Positions 1 through 9,814 of a DNA stretch of 64,000 nt are shown piece after piece. A program made the position numbers and the translations under genes. Origin of the DNA: Leptothermofonsia sichuanensis E412 (GTDB taxonomy: Bacteria; Cyanobacteriota; Cyanobacteriia; Leptolyngbyales; Leptolyngbyaceae); assembly GCF_019891175.1 (NCBI RefSeq), contig NZ_CP072600.1, positions 744,001-808,000 on the forward strand. Direction: 5' to 3'. The notes under the pieces are model-generated. The model ran no database searches, was not told the origin of the DNA, and saw nothing but the letters and a program-made list of their open reading frames with translations. Within the stretch, counting starts at the first letter, position 1. Each line of letters opens with the position of its first letter.

Positions 1-21
1 GCCATTCAAATTAGACCCCGA

Positions 22-1533
22 TTATTTCTCGCTAAATGCCCAAACGCCATTCCAGTTTTCAGGTACTCCCCATTCCTTTAATATTTCGACTCGTTCTAAA
101 TAGAGTTTGGCAGTCTTATCGGTTGGATTGACGGCGAGGACTTTTTCAAAGGAAGCCGTTGCCCCTGCCAGATCTCCAGCACGATAGCCCTCTAATCCCT
201 GTTCAAAGTCGGGTTGGGTTTGCAATTTGAGCGATCGCACCGCTTCCACTTCAGCATCCAGAATTTCGTAGACCGCGATCGGTTCATTGCGTCCCTTGAC
301 GATCGCCCGGTCCAGAAAGCGGATTTGATAATCTTCAGGATGACTGAGGTGTTCGAATGCCTGATCAGACAACAGGAGCGACACCCCATAGAACTTGGTC
401 AATCCTTCCAGGCGAGCCGTTAAGTTTACGTTGTCCGAGAACGCATCTCCCTGCATTCGATTGACTTCTCCCACCATCCCCAGCATCATGTGGCCCACAT
501 GAACGCCAATACCGACATGAATAGGAATCAATCCCTCCTGTTGTCGTTCCTGGTTGTAATCCTCAACTGCCCTGAACATGGCAATTCCGGCGGCGATCGC
601 ATCATCTGCCCCTTCTGGAAAGACTGCCATCATGCCATCGCCCAGGAATTTTACAATCAAGCCATGATTATTGCGAATCTCAGGGCTGACCCGTTTCAGG
701 TAAGCATTGACAAAAGCAAAGTTTTCCTTTGGAGTCATCGTTTCCGACAGCGTGGTGAAAGAGCGAATATCCGAAAACATGACTGCCATAACTTTGCTGA
801 CATGGTCACCCAACTGCACATCCGTAATGCTCTTTTTCCGGAGAAATCGCAGGTATTCATTTGGGACAAAGCGACTGTAGGCACCCAAAAGCTCTTCCAA
901 CTTCTGGTTCGTTTCCATCATTTCTTTTTCCCGCGCTTTCACCGTCTTCACCATGTGGGTGAAAACTCGCGCCAACTGACCTAATTCATCACTGCGCTGA
1001 GCAACTTCCGCCAGCTTATCGGGCTGAAAAGCATCCCGTTCCACATCAGAGGCCGCTGTTGTGACTTTGCCAACCTGCTCAATGTATGCCGCCTGCCGCA
1101 GGATTTCAGCTTTAAACAGGGCTTCCGCTTCCTGGCGCTTTAAGAAGTTGACATAGGCTTTGGAGTGGTAACGAATCCGGGCAATTAATTCTTTGGCATC
1201 CGGTAACTTAACCAGATAGTCATTTGCTCCCAATTCAAATGCCTTCGCCTTGATGATGGGATCTTCCTTACTCGACAGCACAATCAGCGGGGTATAGCAG
1301 GTGGGCGTATCTTTTGATCTGAAAAACTCTACCAGCAGCAGCCCTTCCATCTGGGGCATCACCAGATCCTGCAAAATCACGGTTGGCTGACAGTTGGCAG
1401 CCGCTTTTAATGCCTGAGTGGGGTCAGCACAATAATGAAAAGCGATGTCTTTTTCCGGTGCCAGCATCCGCCGAATCGCTTCCGCAATCATGGATTGATC
1501 GTCAATCAGTAGAACCGTAATTTGCTCGTCCAT
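22..1533 (-). CDS. Receiver-class III adenylate cyclase response regulator (WspR-position output)
   Basis: 503 aa, complete. Residues 1-125 are a CheY-type receiver with DD at 11-12, phospho-acceptor D56 in ILQDLVMP and K109 in NDYLVKLPDA; this wording is very like my memory of the WspR receiver. A HAMP-like/coiled segment (about 150-215) leads into a class III cyclase domain (245-430). Metal Asps are D255 (FSDIRSF) and D299 (FLGDG); substrate-selecting pair K295/D363 and transition-state N370/R374 (DNVNLTARL) are present, which predicts ATP as substrate and cAMP as product. A TPR-like tail covers about 440-490. Last gene of the chemosensory operon, 19 nt after cheB, so it should be the phosphorylation-controlled output. 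No GGDEF motif is present. Domain calls are firm; product identity is family inference. Confidence 0.9.
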   Translation of the reverse strand: MDEQITVLLIDDQSMIAEAIRRMLAPEKDIAFHYCADPTQALKAAANCQPTVILQDLVMPQMEGLLLVEFFRSKDTPTCYTPLIVLSSKEDPIIKAKAFELGANDYLVKLPDAKELIARIRYHSKAYVNFLKRQEAEALFKAEILRQAAYIEQVGKVTTAASDVERDAFQPDKLAEVAQRSDELGQLARVFTHMVKTVKAREKEMMETNQKLEELLGAYSRFVPNEYLRFLRKKSITDVQLGDHVSKVMAVMFSDIRSFTTLSETMTPKENFAFVNAYLKRVSPEIRNNHGLIVKFLGDGMMAVFPEGADDAIAAGIAMFRAVEDYNQERQQEGLIPIHVGIGVHVGHMMLGMVGEVNRMQGDAFSDNVNLTARLEGLTKFYGVSLLLSDQAFEHLSHPEDYQIRFLDRAIVKGRNEPIAVYEILDAEVEAVRSLKLQTQPDFEQGLEGYRAGDLAGATASFEKVLAVNPTDKTAKLYLERVEILKEWGVPENWNGVWAFSEK

Positions 1534-1552
1534 GAGGTGATTGGGTTAAGAA

Positions 1553-2611
1553 TTAACGTTTCGATTTGAGTGCCTGCACCAGAACTGTGGCGATCGCATC
1601 CGGTGACAACACCTCCACCGCCGCATTCAGTTCCACCGCCGCTCTGGGCATGCCGTAGACTACACAACTCTCTTTATCCTGCGCAATGGTGTGCCAGCCC
1701 CTTGCGCGCAGGGCACTCAAGCCTTCAGCTCCATCACGCCCCATCCCGGTTAGCAAAACGGCAGTACCTCGTCTGGTCCAGTGTTCAGCCAGGCTTTTGA
1801 AGAATACATCCACCGAGGGGCGGTAGGGGTAGTCGATGGGATCCGTGGTATAGCCCAGGGTCAGATCCGATCTGACATACAGGTGATCATTGGTTCCTGC
1901 CACCAGAATCGTTCCCGGTTCCAGCGCGTCACCAGCTCTGGCAACCCGGACGGGCAGAGCAACTTGTTGATTCAGCCAGGACACCAAACCCGCAGAAAAT
2001 TGAGCATCCACATGCTGCACAACGGCGATCGCTGCATTAAACCCGACAGGTAATTTTGAAAGCACAGTTGCCAGGGCTTTTGGACCACCGGTAGAAGAAC
2101 CGATCGCAATGATGGGTGGAGCGGTTGACCACAGGCTCGATCGCTCAAAGGTGGAGGGTTTTAGGGTTGATTTGGATGGAGATACTGAAGTTTTTGATTT
2201 CTGAGACAAAGCCGCAGGTTTGAGTAATTTGCGGATCGTGGCAATTTTAGCAAGCAGCGTGCTGGCAGAACGAGCGTTATCAGAAGCATCCAGAATTGGG
2301 GTATCCACCGCATCCAGCGCCCCGTGGCACATTGCCTCATAAACCCGATCAACATGCTTTTCAGTATTGGATGTCACCACTAAAATGCCACAGGGCGACT
2401 TTTTCATGATCTGTCGGGTAGACTCCACTCCATCCATGACGGGCATCAGCAAATCCATCAAGATCAAATCCGGTGTGTCTTGAGCGCAGCGATCGACCGC
2501 CTCGGCCCCATTTTTTGCCGTCCAGATCACCTGATAATCGGGTACCGTCTGCACCACTTTTCGCAGTGCCGCAACAGCAATAGGCAGATCATTGACGATC
2601 GCAATTCTCAT
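1553..2611 (-). CDS. cheB: CheB-type chemoreceptor methylesterase/response regulator
   Basis: 352 aa. N-terminal receiver (acceptor Asp in LILMDLLMP) joined by a Ser/Lys-rich linker (about 140-165) to a CheB methylesterase domain. The catalytic triad is visible: Ser in [10 protein letters not shown], His in [10 protein letters not shown] and Asp in [11 protein letters not shown]. It removes methyl groups from, or deamidates, the receptor and is expected to oppose the CheR encoded upstream. The start ATG lies one base past the stop of the CheA gene (TGA-C-ATG), so translation is probably coupled. It corresponds to WspF in a Wsp-type arrangement, where phosphorylated CheB resets the signal. Confidence 0.93.
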   Translation of the reverse strand: MRIAIVNDLPIAVAALRKVVQTVPDYQVIWTAKNGAEAVDRCAQDTPDLILMDLLMPVMDGVESTRQIMKKSPCGILVVTSNTEKHVDRVYEAMCHGALDAVDTPILDASDNARSASTLLAKIATIRKLLKPAALSQKSKTSVSPSKSTLKPSTFERSSLWSTAPPIIAIGSSTGGPKALATVLSKLPVGFNAAIAVVQHVDAQFSAGLVSWLNQQVALPVRVARAGDALEPGTILVAGTNDHLYVRSDLTLGYTTDPIDYPYRPSVDVFFKSLAEHWTRRGTAVLLTGMGRDGAEGLSALRARGWHTIAQDKESCVVYGMPRAAVELNAAVEVLSPDAIATVLVQALKSKR

Positions 2612-2612
2612 G

Positions 2613-5600
2613 TCAGCGTCCTACTAAATCCATGACAGCACCGACAAACGTTTCATCATGAAAACTACTCTTGGTCAGGTAGTAATCGGCTCCTGCTTCC
2701 AGCCCTTGAATCCGGTCTTCTTCGCGATCTCGATAGGACACAATAATCACAGGCAAGCCATTTAACCGGGAGTGGCTTTTGATTTGCCGCACTAATTCAA
2801 TTCCATTCATCTTGGGCATATCAATATCACTAATCACCAGGTCATAGGTGTTGGTGCGAACGGCATTCCAGCCCTCAGCTCCATTGACTGCAATGTCCAC
2901 CTCATATCCGCGATTCTCTAACAGTTTCCGTTCCATTTCACGCACAGTAATAGAATCATCTACAACCAGAATTTTCTTGCGCTTCTGTTCTTTTCTGTCT
3001 GATGGATCAATACCAATTCTGACCAGCTTCTCATTCGTGAGAATGGCATCCATTGATCGCACCATATCAGAAACATCGACAATTAATACGGGAGTCCCAT
3101 CGGCTAACAACGAAGTTGCACTGATGTCGGGAACTTTTCCCAATCGAGGATCCAGGGGTCTGACGACTAAATCCCGTTCGCCCAGAAACTTATCAACCAC
3201 TAAACCATAGGCATTCGACTGATCACTGATCACCACCACAAATAACACTTCAGTGCCAGATACCGGTTTTGGTAAGTCCAGAACTTGATGGGCTGGGATC
3301 AACCCAATATTTTGCTGATTCATGGTGAAATACTGACGATTTTCAATGTCGGCAATGTCTTTGCGCTCGATCGTCAGCACATGATCAATTCGTGCTAATG
3401 GAATGGCGTAAGGGTTGCCGGAAACCTCCACCAGCAGCGTTCGGACTACGGACAGGGTGAGCGGTAGTTGAAAGTGGAAGCTGGTTCCCTTTCCCACTTG
3501 AGAAACGGCCCGTACTGTGCCGCCGACTTCCTGCGCCATGCTTTTGGCAATGTCTAAACCAACCCCACGCCCTGAAATTTCGGTCACCTGTTTGGCTGTC
3601 GAAAACCCTGGTAAAAAGATGAATTCCAGCAGTTCTGCATCTTTCATCTGTGCCACCATTTCCGGTGTTGCCAGCTTTTTATTGATCACTTTCTGGCGCA
3701 ACCATTCCGGGTTGATGCCCCGTCCGTCATCGGCGATCGTAATTGCTAACATGCCACCCCGGTGAAAGGCTTCTAAGCGAATTGTGCCTTCAGCCGGTTT
3801 TCCAGCGGCGATGCGCTCTTCCGGTCGCTCAATTCCGTGATCCGCCGCATTGCGGAGAATATGGGTCAATGGCGCTTCCAGTTTCTTGAGAATATCACGA
3901 TCGACCGAGGTTGCTTTTCCCAGAATCTCTAACCGCACCTGCTTGTTCAACTTCCGTGCCAGATCTCGAATCATGCGGGGAAAGCCCTGTACCCCATCAG
4001 CAAAAGGGCGCATGTGGGAGGTGATGACTTCCCGGTAGAGGCGATCGCTCAAATTTGCCGTCCTTTGAGCATAGAGTTCTAACTCATTCAAGCGATCGCT
4101 CAGGAACCCCAAACATTCCTGTTCCTTCTGTCTTGCCTGTTCCAGAAACTCTCGACCATCCTGGTGATAGGCTCCGCGATCAAGAGCATCCTGCAATTGC
4201 TCCAGTTTGCGAGACAGATCGACCAGTCGCCACTTGAGGGAGGTCATCGAATCCGCATGGGGCTGCAACCAGTTGGCTTCGATTAAGGATTCCCCTGCCA
4301 GTCCCATAATTCGGTTCAGGTTTTCGGCACTCACACGCACGACCCGATCCTGGGTGGGAGTTTGTTCAGCAACGGTAACCTCTGCCTTTTCTGGTCGGGT
4401 TTGGACGGCGGTGGCTGTTTGATGGATGGTGGCTGTTTGATTAACGAACTCAGCAGATTCAGCCATCGAGTCAGTTCCAACAGCAGGTAAAACGGGAACA
4501 ACAGATTGACGAATCGAAGGGTCAGGCGGGCGGGAGGGGGGAAGAGAGGCATCGGGCTTGAGGATGGCAGCAACGAGCGATCTCGCCTGGGCGAATTCGG
4601 TTTGCTTCTGAGCCAGCCAGTCAGGAAGTTCGGCATCACCTACCTGACTGATGCTTTGCAACAAATCCACCCCTTGCAACAGGATATCAACCTGCTCGGA
4701 ATTCAGGGCGATCGTCTGGTTCTGCGCCGCGACAAAGCAATCCTCCATTACATGGGCAAGATCCACAACGGCATCCAATGCCACAATTCGGGCAGACCCC
4801 TTAATCGAGTGCGCCGCCCGCATCAGGGTTTCCAGAGCCTGACCAGAGCCAGCACTACTTTCCAGCGCCAGCAAACCATCATTCAAAATAGTCACCTGCG
4901 CTTCTACTTCTAAGCGAAACAGGTCCATCATGGAGCCATCGTCACTACTGAGAACAGCGGTGAGGCTGGCAGGGATGGATTCAGCAGGGATAGATTCAGC
5001 AGGGATGGATTCAGCAGGGCGGGGAGCGGAAAAGACAACGATCTCGGAATTCACTAATGCTGGAGCCGGACTGGTTTCTATGCCAGAAACTGGTGTCCTA
5101 TTCTCAGCGGAACTGATTTCAGAGGTCACCCCGGCTTGCGTGACTGCGATCGCTTCTACGTTTAGATCTGGTAATTCTGCCGCTGGCTCCTCTTCTGCAC
5201 CGGCTTCCTCCTGCCATTCTGCTACGGTCTCCTGCCCTCTGCCCTCTGCCCTTTCCCCCGAACCTGCAATGATTGAAATCGTTTTCTGCGTCGTTGCCAG
5301 ATCCCAGGAATGGTCTGTCATCCATTTCTCGAAATCATCCCCAGCTAAACGGCTCATGGTGAGTAGCAAATCACTGGCATGGAGCAACACCTCCACCTGC
5401 TCCTCCCCCAGGATTGCGGTTTTGTTCTCAGCGGCAGCAAAGCACTCCTTCATCACCCGTGCCAGATTAGCGGCTGCATCCCGTTCAACCAGCGTTGCGG
5501 TTCCCCAGAGCGAGTGAGCCGATCGCGTTGCCTGGTCAAGCCCGGTTGGAGCCGCTGGTTGCGTTTTAAGGACCGATAGAACCTGTCTCAGGATCGCAAC

Positions 5601-5651
5601 CTGAGTGTCCACCTCACGGCGAAACAAATCTAGCCTGGAGTACTCGCTCAT
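2613..5651 (-). CDS. cheA: CheA-family hybrid histidine kinase with two Hpt domains and a C-terminal receiver
   Basis: 1012 aa from the ATG at 5651, chosen because it has a GGATGGAG ribosome site and avoids overlap with the upstream gene; an in-frame ATG at 5729 would add 26 residues. Order: Hpt1 (about 1-125, H46 in SAHSLWG), acidic/Pro linker with three AESIP repeats (213-227), Hpt2 (240-365, H281 in canonical AHSIKGSA), P3 dimerisation helices (about 437-545), HATPase (N box [10 protein letters not shown] at 601, DDGRG at 641, GRGVGLD at 694), CheW-like P5, and a receiver (892-1012, D942). Kinase of the operon, expected to phosphorylate its own receiver, CheB and the cyclase regulator. WspE also has a fused receiver; two Hpts is an addition. 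Hpt1 has diverged around its His. Confidence 0.94.
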   Translation of the reverse strand: MSEYSRLDLFRREVDTQVAILRQVLSVLKTQPAAPTGLDQATRSAHSLWGTATLVERDAAANLARVMKECFAAAENKTAILGEEQVEVLLHASDLLLTMSRLAGDDFEKWMTDHSWDLATTQKTISIIAGSGERAEGRGQETVAEWQEEAGAEEEPAAELPDLNVEAIAVTQAGVTSEISSAENRTPVSGIETSPAPALVNSEIVVFSAPRPAESIPAESIPAESIPASLTAVLSSDDGSMMDLFRLEVEAQVTILNDGLLALESSAGSGQALETLMRAAHSIKGSARIVALDAVVDLAHVMEDCFVAAQNQTIALNSEQVDILLQGVDLLQSISQVGDAELPDWLAQKQTEFAQARSLVAAILKPDASLPPSRPPDPSIRQSVVPVLPAVGTDSMAESAEFVNQTATIHQTATAVQTRPEKAEVTVAEQTPTQDRVVRVSAENLNRIMGLAGESLIEANWLQPHADSMTSLKWRLVDLSRKLEQLQDALDRGAYHQDGREFLEQARQKEQECLGFLSDRLNELELYAQRTANLSDRLYREVITSHMRPFADGVQGFPRMIRDLARKLNKQVRLEILGKATSVDRDILKKLEAPLTHILRNAADHGIERPEERIAAGKPAEGTIRLEAFHRGGMLAITIADDGRGINPEWLRQKVINKKLATPEMVAQMKDAELLEFIFLPGFSTAKQVTEISGRGVGLDIAKSMAQEVGGTVRAVSQVGKGTSFHFQLPLTLSVVRTLLVEVSGNPYAIPLARIDHVLTIERKDIADIENRQYFTMNQQNIGLIPAHQVLDLPKPVSGTEVLFVVVISDQSNAYGLVVDKFLGERDLVVRPLDPRLGKVPDISATSLLADGTPVLIVDVSDMVRSMDAILTNEKLVRIGIDPSDRKEQKRKKILVVDDSITVREMERKLLENRGYEVDIAVNGAEGWNAVRTNTYDLVISDIDMPKMNGIELVRQIKSHSRLNGLPVIIVSYRDREEDRIQGLEAGADYYLTKSSFHDETFVGAVMDLVGR
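4968..5021. repeat. 15-bp tandem repeat coding for AESIP units in CheA linker
   Basis: Three near-identical consecutive 15-bp units (GGGATGGATTCAGCA, with one GATAGATTC variant) encode the repeated AESIP pentapeptide in the linker between the two Hpt domains. In frame, so unit gain or loss would only change linker length. Confidence 0.8.
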
Positions 5652-5664
5652 ATTGACTCCATCC

Positions 5665-6405
5665 CTACAAAATTTTGTGGTTGAGAGTATAAAACAACAA
5701 TTCAGAATCGAGATAATTGACCTTTTCACCCTCCCAGTGAATGACCCCCTGGGTGTAGGATGCTGCCGCTTTTGTAATCACCACGGGGGCGTCCCGTAGC
5801 TCACTTAGATGAAACCGATAGGTTCCATACACTTCATCAACGGGAAAAACCCATTTTTCCTCCCGTTGTCCGGCAACAATCATACGTTTCAGGCTTTCAG
5901 ATTGGGGGGTTGAGTCCTGCAAGGTATCTAAACTCAGAAGGTTACTGAGGGAGGCACAAAGGAGCGTTTCACCCCGAATGTTGACCAGTCCCAAAAATAG
6001 ATCATTACTGCGGTGGGGCAGGGGCTGAATCAGGCAGGGATGGGTCACTTCCTGCAAAATGCGCACCGGCATTGCCAGCTTTTGATTTCCCAAACGGAAG
6101 ATCATGATCGAAATGGCTTCTTCCGCCACAAAAATCGCCCCGTTACTCTCAGTCTCTCCCGTTTCAGGCGTTGTTTCCGCCAGAATGGTGATCCATTCAT
6201 CCACATAATGGGGCGGGGGGTCGCGCTCCAGCAAACTGTCACCCACCGCCGCGTACACCGGACAATCGTGACAGTGGATTACGGTTTTCAGTTCACCACA
6301 GGTGCGATCGCCCATGACCCCGATCTGATTCCAGCAGTCATTCAAAATGGGATGGTCAATGGTAATTAAATTCTGAGCCTGGGAGCCATTCAGATCGTTC
6401 GCCAT
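5665..6405 (-). CDS. cheW: CheW-domain adaptor with Cys-rich N-terminus (WspD-like)
   Basis: 246 aa. The C-terminal ~150 residues form a CheW/SH3-type adaptor fold (FLGLVNIRGETLLCASL). The first ~60 residues hold a four-Cys pattern, C-WNQIGVMGDRT-C, HC and DC-P, which I remember from WspD-type CheW proteins and which could bind a metal. The adaptor should link the receptor to the kinase. The stop lies 14 nt before the cheA start and the gene starts 12 nt after the MCP gene. A second, minimal CheW is encoded at the head of the operon, so the cluster has two adaptors, as Wsp has WspB and WspD. The role of the Cys motif is unknown. Confidence 0.88.
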   Translation of the reverse strand: MANDLNGSQAQNLITIDHPILNDCWNQIGVMGDRTCGELKTVIHCHDCPVYAAVGDSLLERDPPPHYVDEWITILAETTPETGETESNGAIFVAEEAISIMIFRLGNQKLAMPVRILQEVTHPCLIQPLPHRSNDLFLGLVNIRGETLLCASLSNLLSLDTLQDSTPQSESLKRMIVAGQREEKWVFPVDEVYGTYRFHLSELRDAPVVITKAAASYTQGVIHWEGEKVNYLDSELLFYTLNHKIL

Positions 6406-6417
6406 AAATCCCGACCC

Positions 6418-8004
6418 CTACTTCTGATTAATGGCTGCCTGCAAGTTGCGTGCCGCATCATCTAGCTGATCCAGGGCGTTATTGGTTTCTCGTAACGCAT
6501 CTGCGGTTTGCTCAGAAGCCTGACTCAGTTGCCCCATTGCTTCACTAATTTGCTGTGCCCCTTCCGATTGCTCTTCAATGCCCTGCCCAACTTGCTCAAA
6601 GCGAGGCGGCAGACTTTGCACTTTGCTAATCACATCCCCAATCTGGCTACTGATCTTGCTGACGCGATCGACGCTATCGGTAACGGACTTGTTGAATTTA
6701 TCCATTTCCATCACACCCACCGTCACCGCAGACTGCATATCTTTTACAATCTGCTCAATTTCCAGAGTGGCAACCGCCGTTTGGTTGGCCAGTCGGCGAA
6801 TTTCACGGGCAACCACGGCAAATCCGGCCCCGTATTCTCCAGCTTTTTCGGCTTCGATCGCCGCATTGAGGGACAAAATACTGGTCTGGTCTGCTACCTT
6901 TGTAATCGTGACCACAACGTTGTTAATGTTGCCGGCTTTGCTATTCATCACACCCAGTTTGGAGGAAATGGAGTTGGTGGCATCCGACAGTTGTCGCATC
7001 ACCCCTTCCATTTCCGTCAATTCTTCCTGGCTATCATTGGCGGCGTGGGCGGTTGCCTGTGCCATCGCCCCCACCTGCTCCATCGCCTGCACCAGATTTC
7101 TGGAGGTCGCCGCAATCTGGTGAGCCGTTGCAGTCACCTCATTGGTGGAAGCGAGTTGTTCTGCCACGGTGGCTTCCAGTTCTTTACCGGAAGCTGCAAT
7201 TTGAGTGGCGGAGGTCGTGATCTGGACAACAGACTTCTGAATTCGACGGGTGAGGGTTTTGCTGATGAAATGCCCAAACAGAATGGCAACGAGGGGACCC
7301 AGTATCATTGCCACAATGGCTAAAAACTGTGCCCGTCTACTGCCTTGCATCGCATCCTGTTGGACATCGGCGGCAACACCCTGATTAATTTTCAACGTAG
7401 CTAAAATGGATGCGGTTGCCGCTTCAAAAGTAATGCGATCACCTTTAGCATGGTCCCGCAGTTTGTCAAATAACTCGACCGCCCTCCGTGCAGTTACCAT
7501 TTCAGGAGAACCCTCTCTGCCCTGCTGTTGCAGCTCTTGCTGGCGGGCGTAGGGGTTAAAGATTCCCAGACTCTCAAACTGTTGATTCAGCTTGAGAAAT
7601 TCTTCGTGGTCATTCTTCCACTTATTCCAGTTGTCGAGCAATTTCTGGTAACTGCGGTCTTCCTCCGTGGTTCGGGGAGTGGCTTCGTATTGTTTAAACC
7701 CCTCATCAATCTGCTCCCAGGCTCCCTTAATCCGTTTCAGTTCTGCCTGTCGTTCCTGAGCCGTTAACCCCGGAATCATCAATGCCCGCTCGGATGACTC
7801 AATCTGAGTTTGCCCTTCGTTCACTTTCCATAACCCAACCAGGCTTGGCAAACTGTTGTTACTCAACGTGTCAATGCTACTGCCCAGACGAAAGGTGGAA
7901 AATAATCCAACTAACGCCACAATCAGTACTAACCCCCCCATAATCAGGAAGGCGGACATAATCCGTCCTTGCAGTGATTTATCCCTAAACACGTTGGTAA
8001 CCAT
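6418..8004 (-). CDS. Methyl-accepting chemotaxis protein (membrane receptor)
   Basis: 528 aa. TM1 at about 16-36 (FLIMGGLVLIVALVGLF), a roughly 180-residue external four-helix-bundle sensor rich in charged residues, TM2 at about 223-243 (AIVAMILGPLVAILFG), then a cytoplasmic coiled coil with the conserved hairpin tip (SLNAAIEAEKAGEYGAGFAV) that contacts CheA and CheW. No PAS or GAF sensor is present, so the ligand cannot be read from the sequence. It is the only receptor in the operon. WspA is also a single four-helix-bundle MCP, but lies first in its operon; here the receptor follows cheW and cheR. Confidence 0.93.
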   Translation of the reverse strand: MVTNVFRDKSLQGRIMSAFLIMGGLVLIVALVGLFSTFRLGSSIDTLSNNSLPSLVGLWKVNEGQTQIESSERALMIPGLTAQERQAELKRIKGAWEQIDEGFKQYEATPRTTEEDRSYQKLLDNWNKWKNDHEEFLKLNQQFESLGIFNPYARQQELQQQGREGSPEMVTARRAVELFDKLRDHAKGDRITFEAATASILATLKINQGVAADVQQDAMQGSRRAQFLAIVAMILGPLVAILFGHFISKTLTRRIQKSVVQITTSATQIAASGKELEATVAEQLASTNEVTATAHQIAATSRNLVQAMEQVGAMAQATAHAANDSQEELTEMEGVMRQLSDATNSISSKLGVMNSKAGNINNVVVTITKVADQTSILSLNAAIEAEKAGEYGAGFAVVAREIRRLANQTAVATLEIEQIVKDMQSAVTVGVMEMDKFNKSVTDSVDRVSKISSQIGDVISKVQSLPPRFEQVGQGIEEQSEGAQQISEAMGQLSQASEQTADALRETNNALDQLDDAARNLQAAINQK

Positions 8005-8031
8005 AATTGCCTGCTCTGTTCTATTGATGGG

Positions 8032-9351
8032 TTAAGAAGTCGGTTGAAGTTTTTGAATCCGTTGCCATAATCGTTTTGCCGCGATCGCATCCCCACGAGA
8101 TTCTTTTAATAGGGCGAGGTGCATCAGTGCCTCATAAGCGTTGGGTTGAAGGTACAATGCCTTTTGAAGACAGCGTTCTGCCTGTGCATAATTCATTGTT
8201 GCCTGGTATAGAGTGCCCAACAATGTGTAGGCTTCCGCATTGGTGCAGTGAGTTTCTAAATAATTTTTGCAACAATCGATGGCGGCTACCAAATGGCCTG
8301 CATCCGCCAGTTGTTTTGCCTGCTGGAGATCGGAATCAGGTAGAGTATTGACAGATGGAGTAGCCGCCTGGGATCGTAAAGATGGTTCAGAGTGAGCCTG
8401 CGTGTTGACCGCTGCTTTACGCTCAGGTAACTGAATGGCTGGAATGGTTGCCTGAGAAACCGCAGGTTTAAGCTTCGGTTGCTTGAAACTCGTCACCAAT
8501 GATGGGGGCGAAACTGACTGGGATAAGATCGATTGGGATGAAAGTACAGGAGGTTGAATAGAATCAACCTTCCGATAGGCAAATGTAAAAGATTGCCGCA
8601 GATAGGAAAAGCGATCGCTCACTACTTTGCCTGTCTCAGAAGCGCCAACAAACAACAAACCCTGTGAAGCGAGGAGACTATGTAATGTATTGAGAATTTG
8701 CTGACAGGCAGAATCTTCCAGGTATATCAGTAGATTGCGACAAAAAATGATATCGTACTTCGGCTGAATCACGACCATCTCATTCAGGACATTACCCTGC
8801 CGAAAATTCACTGCGTTGCGGACAATGGGACAGACGGTGTACTTATCCTCGACAGCTTGAAAATAGCGGTTGCGATCGACCCAATCTTCCCCACGAAAGG
8901 AATTTCTGCCGTAGATGGCTCGTTGTGCTTTGGCTAACGCCTGTTGACTGATATCAACTGCATCGATACTGAATCGATTGACTGGTAAACCGGCTTCCAG
9001 TAAAGCGATCGCAATAGAGTAAGGTTCTTCCCCCGTAGAACAGGGAATACTTAACACCCGCAGTTTTGCCGCTCCTGGTTTCAGCAACCATTCCGCCCGG
9101 ACAAAATTGACCAGAAAATCAAACGGCTTGCGATCGCGGAAAAACCAGGTTTCGGGCACAACAATATGTTCCACCAGTTCGTTGAATTCCTGGGGGGAAG
9201 ATTGCAGCGTTTTAAGATAAGCCTCAAGGTCAGGCAAATGACAGGCAACTCGCCGAGTCTCAACCGCTCTGGCAATCTTACGGTCACCAATGATTTTGGC
9301 ATCAAAGCCAGCTCGTTTACTGAGAAGGGCTGCGATTGTCTCCAGATGCAT
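8032..9351 (-). CDS. cheR: CheR-type receptor methyltransferase with TPR tail
   Basis: 439 aa from the ATG at 9351; an in-frame GTG at 9372 would overlap the preceding cheW stop. An AGGAG lies 12 nt before the ATG. The CheR N-terminal helical domain carries ETWFFRD, and the SAM-binding motif SIPCSTGEEPYSIAIAL and FCRNLLIYL complete the Rossmann methyltransferase. A Ser/Pro/Gln-rich linker (about 265-335) leads to two or three TPR units (YTLLGTLYQATMNYAQAE). It methylates receptor glutamates. The CheR-TPR fusion matches WspC, another point in favour of a Wsp-type system rather than a flagellar Che pathway. Confidence 0.92.
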   Translation of the reverse strand: MHLETIAALLSKRAGFDAKIIGDRKIARAVETRRVACHLPDLEAYLKTLQSSPQEFNELVEHIVVPETWFFRDRKPFDFLVNFVRAEWLLKPGAAKLRVLSIPCSTGEEPYSIAIALLEAGLPVNRFSIDAVDISQQALAKAQRAIYGRNSFRGEDWVDRNRYFQAVEDKYTVCPIVRNAVNFRQGNVLNEMVVIQPKYDIIFCRNLLIYLEDSACQQILNTLHSLLASQGLLFVGASETGKVVSDRFSYLRQSFTFAYRKVDSIQPPVLSSQSILSQSVSPPSLVTSFKQPKLKPAVSQATIPAIQLPERKAAVNTQAHSEPSLRSQAATPSVNTLPDSDLQQAKQLADAGHLVAAIDCCKNYLETHCTNAEAYTLLGTLYQATMNYAQAERCLQKALYLQPNAYEALMHLALLKESRGDAIAAKRLWQRIQKLQPTS

Positions 9352-9358
9352 CACCGAT

Positions 9359-9814
9359 TCATGCTCCTGCACTTAACAAGTTCATGTGCTGCACATCTGA
9401 AAAAAGTTGCTCCAGACGAATTCGTTGAATCATTCCCTTCTTGTCCGTAATGATGCCGCCCAGATAGGGCGCTTCATTCGCCTGAATTCCCACATCTTTA
9501 AAGTCGGTTTCCGCTTTATCCAGGGTTTCAATGACTCGTTCTGCCATTAAGCCAATATGTCGGGGCGTACCATCGGGTCGGGGATAGCTCACCATCATGA
9601 CACGGGTACTCAGGTAACCTTTACTGGGAGTTCCTCGAATTAACCGGCAGAGATCAATGACCGGAACAATGGAACCACGATAGTTAAACACACCTGCCAC
9701 GTATTCGGGCACATGGTGTACTTCCCGGTAAGAAACCCGTGGAATCACTTCCACCACACGGGAAGTCTCAATCGCATATAAATTTTTACCGACGTAGAAA
9801 ACTAACAGCAGCAT
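9359..9814 (-). CDS. cheW: CheW-domain adaptor, first gene of chemosensory operon
   Basis: 151 aa, essentially a bare CheW domain (YAIETSRVVEVIPRV, YVAGVFNYRGSIVPVIDL). Predicted scaffold between receptor and kinase. First gene of the seven-gene minus-strand operon; the following cheR starts 7 nt after its stop. The ATG at 9814 has only a weak ribosome site, and no clear sigma-70 promoter stands out in the upstream 290 bp. Short size and lack of extensions match WspB rather than WspD. Confidence 0.9.
   Translation of the reverse strand: MLLLVFYVGKNLYAIETSRVVEVIPRVSYREVHHVPEYVAGVFNYRGSIVPVIDLCRLIRGTPSKGYLSTRVMMVSYPRPDGTPRHIGLMAERVIETLDKAETDFKDVGIQANEAPYLGGIITDKKGMIQRIRLEQLFSDVQHMNLLSAGA

Noticed and set aside
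4930-5517. 195-codon open frame antisense to cheA
   Set aside because: Lies fully opposite a strongly supported CheA gene in a Ser/Ala-rich region; no ribosome site and no recognisable sequence.
6508-7323. 271-codon frame antisense to the MCP gene
   Set aside because: His/Arg-rich reading of the MCP complement, with no domain and no start signal.
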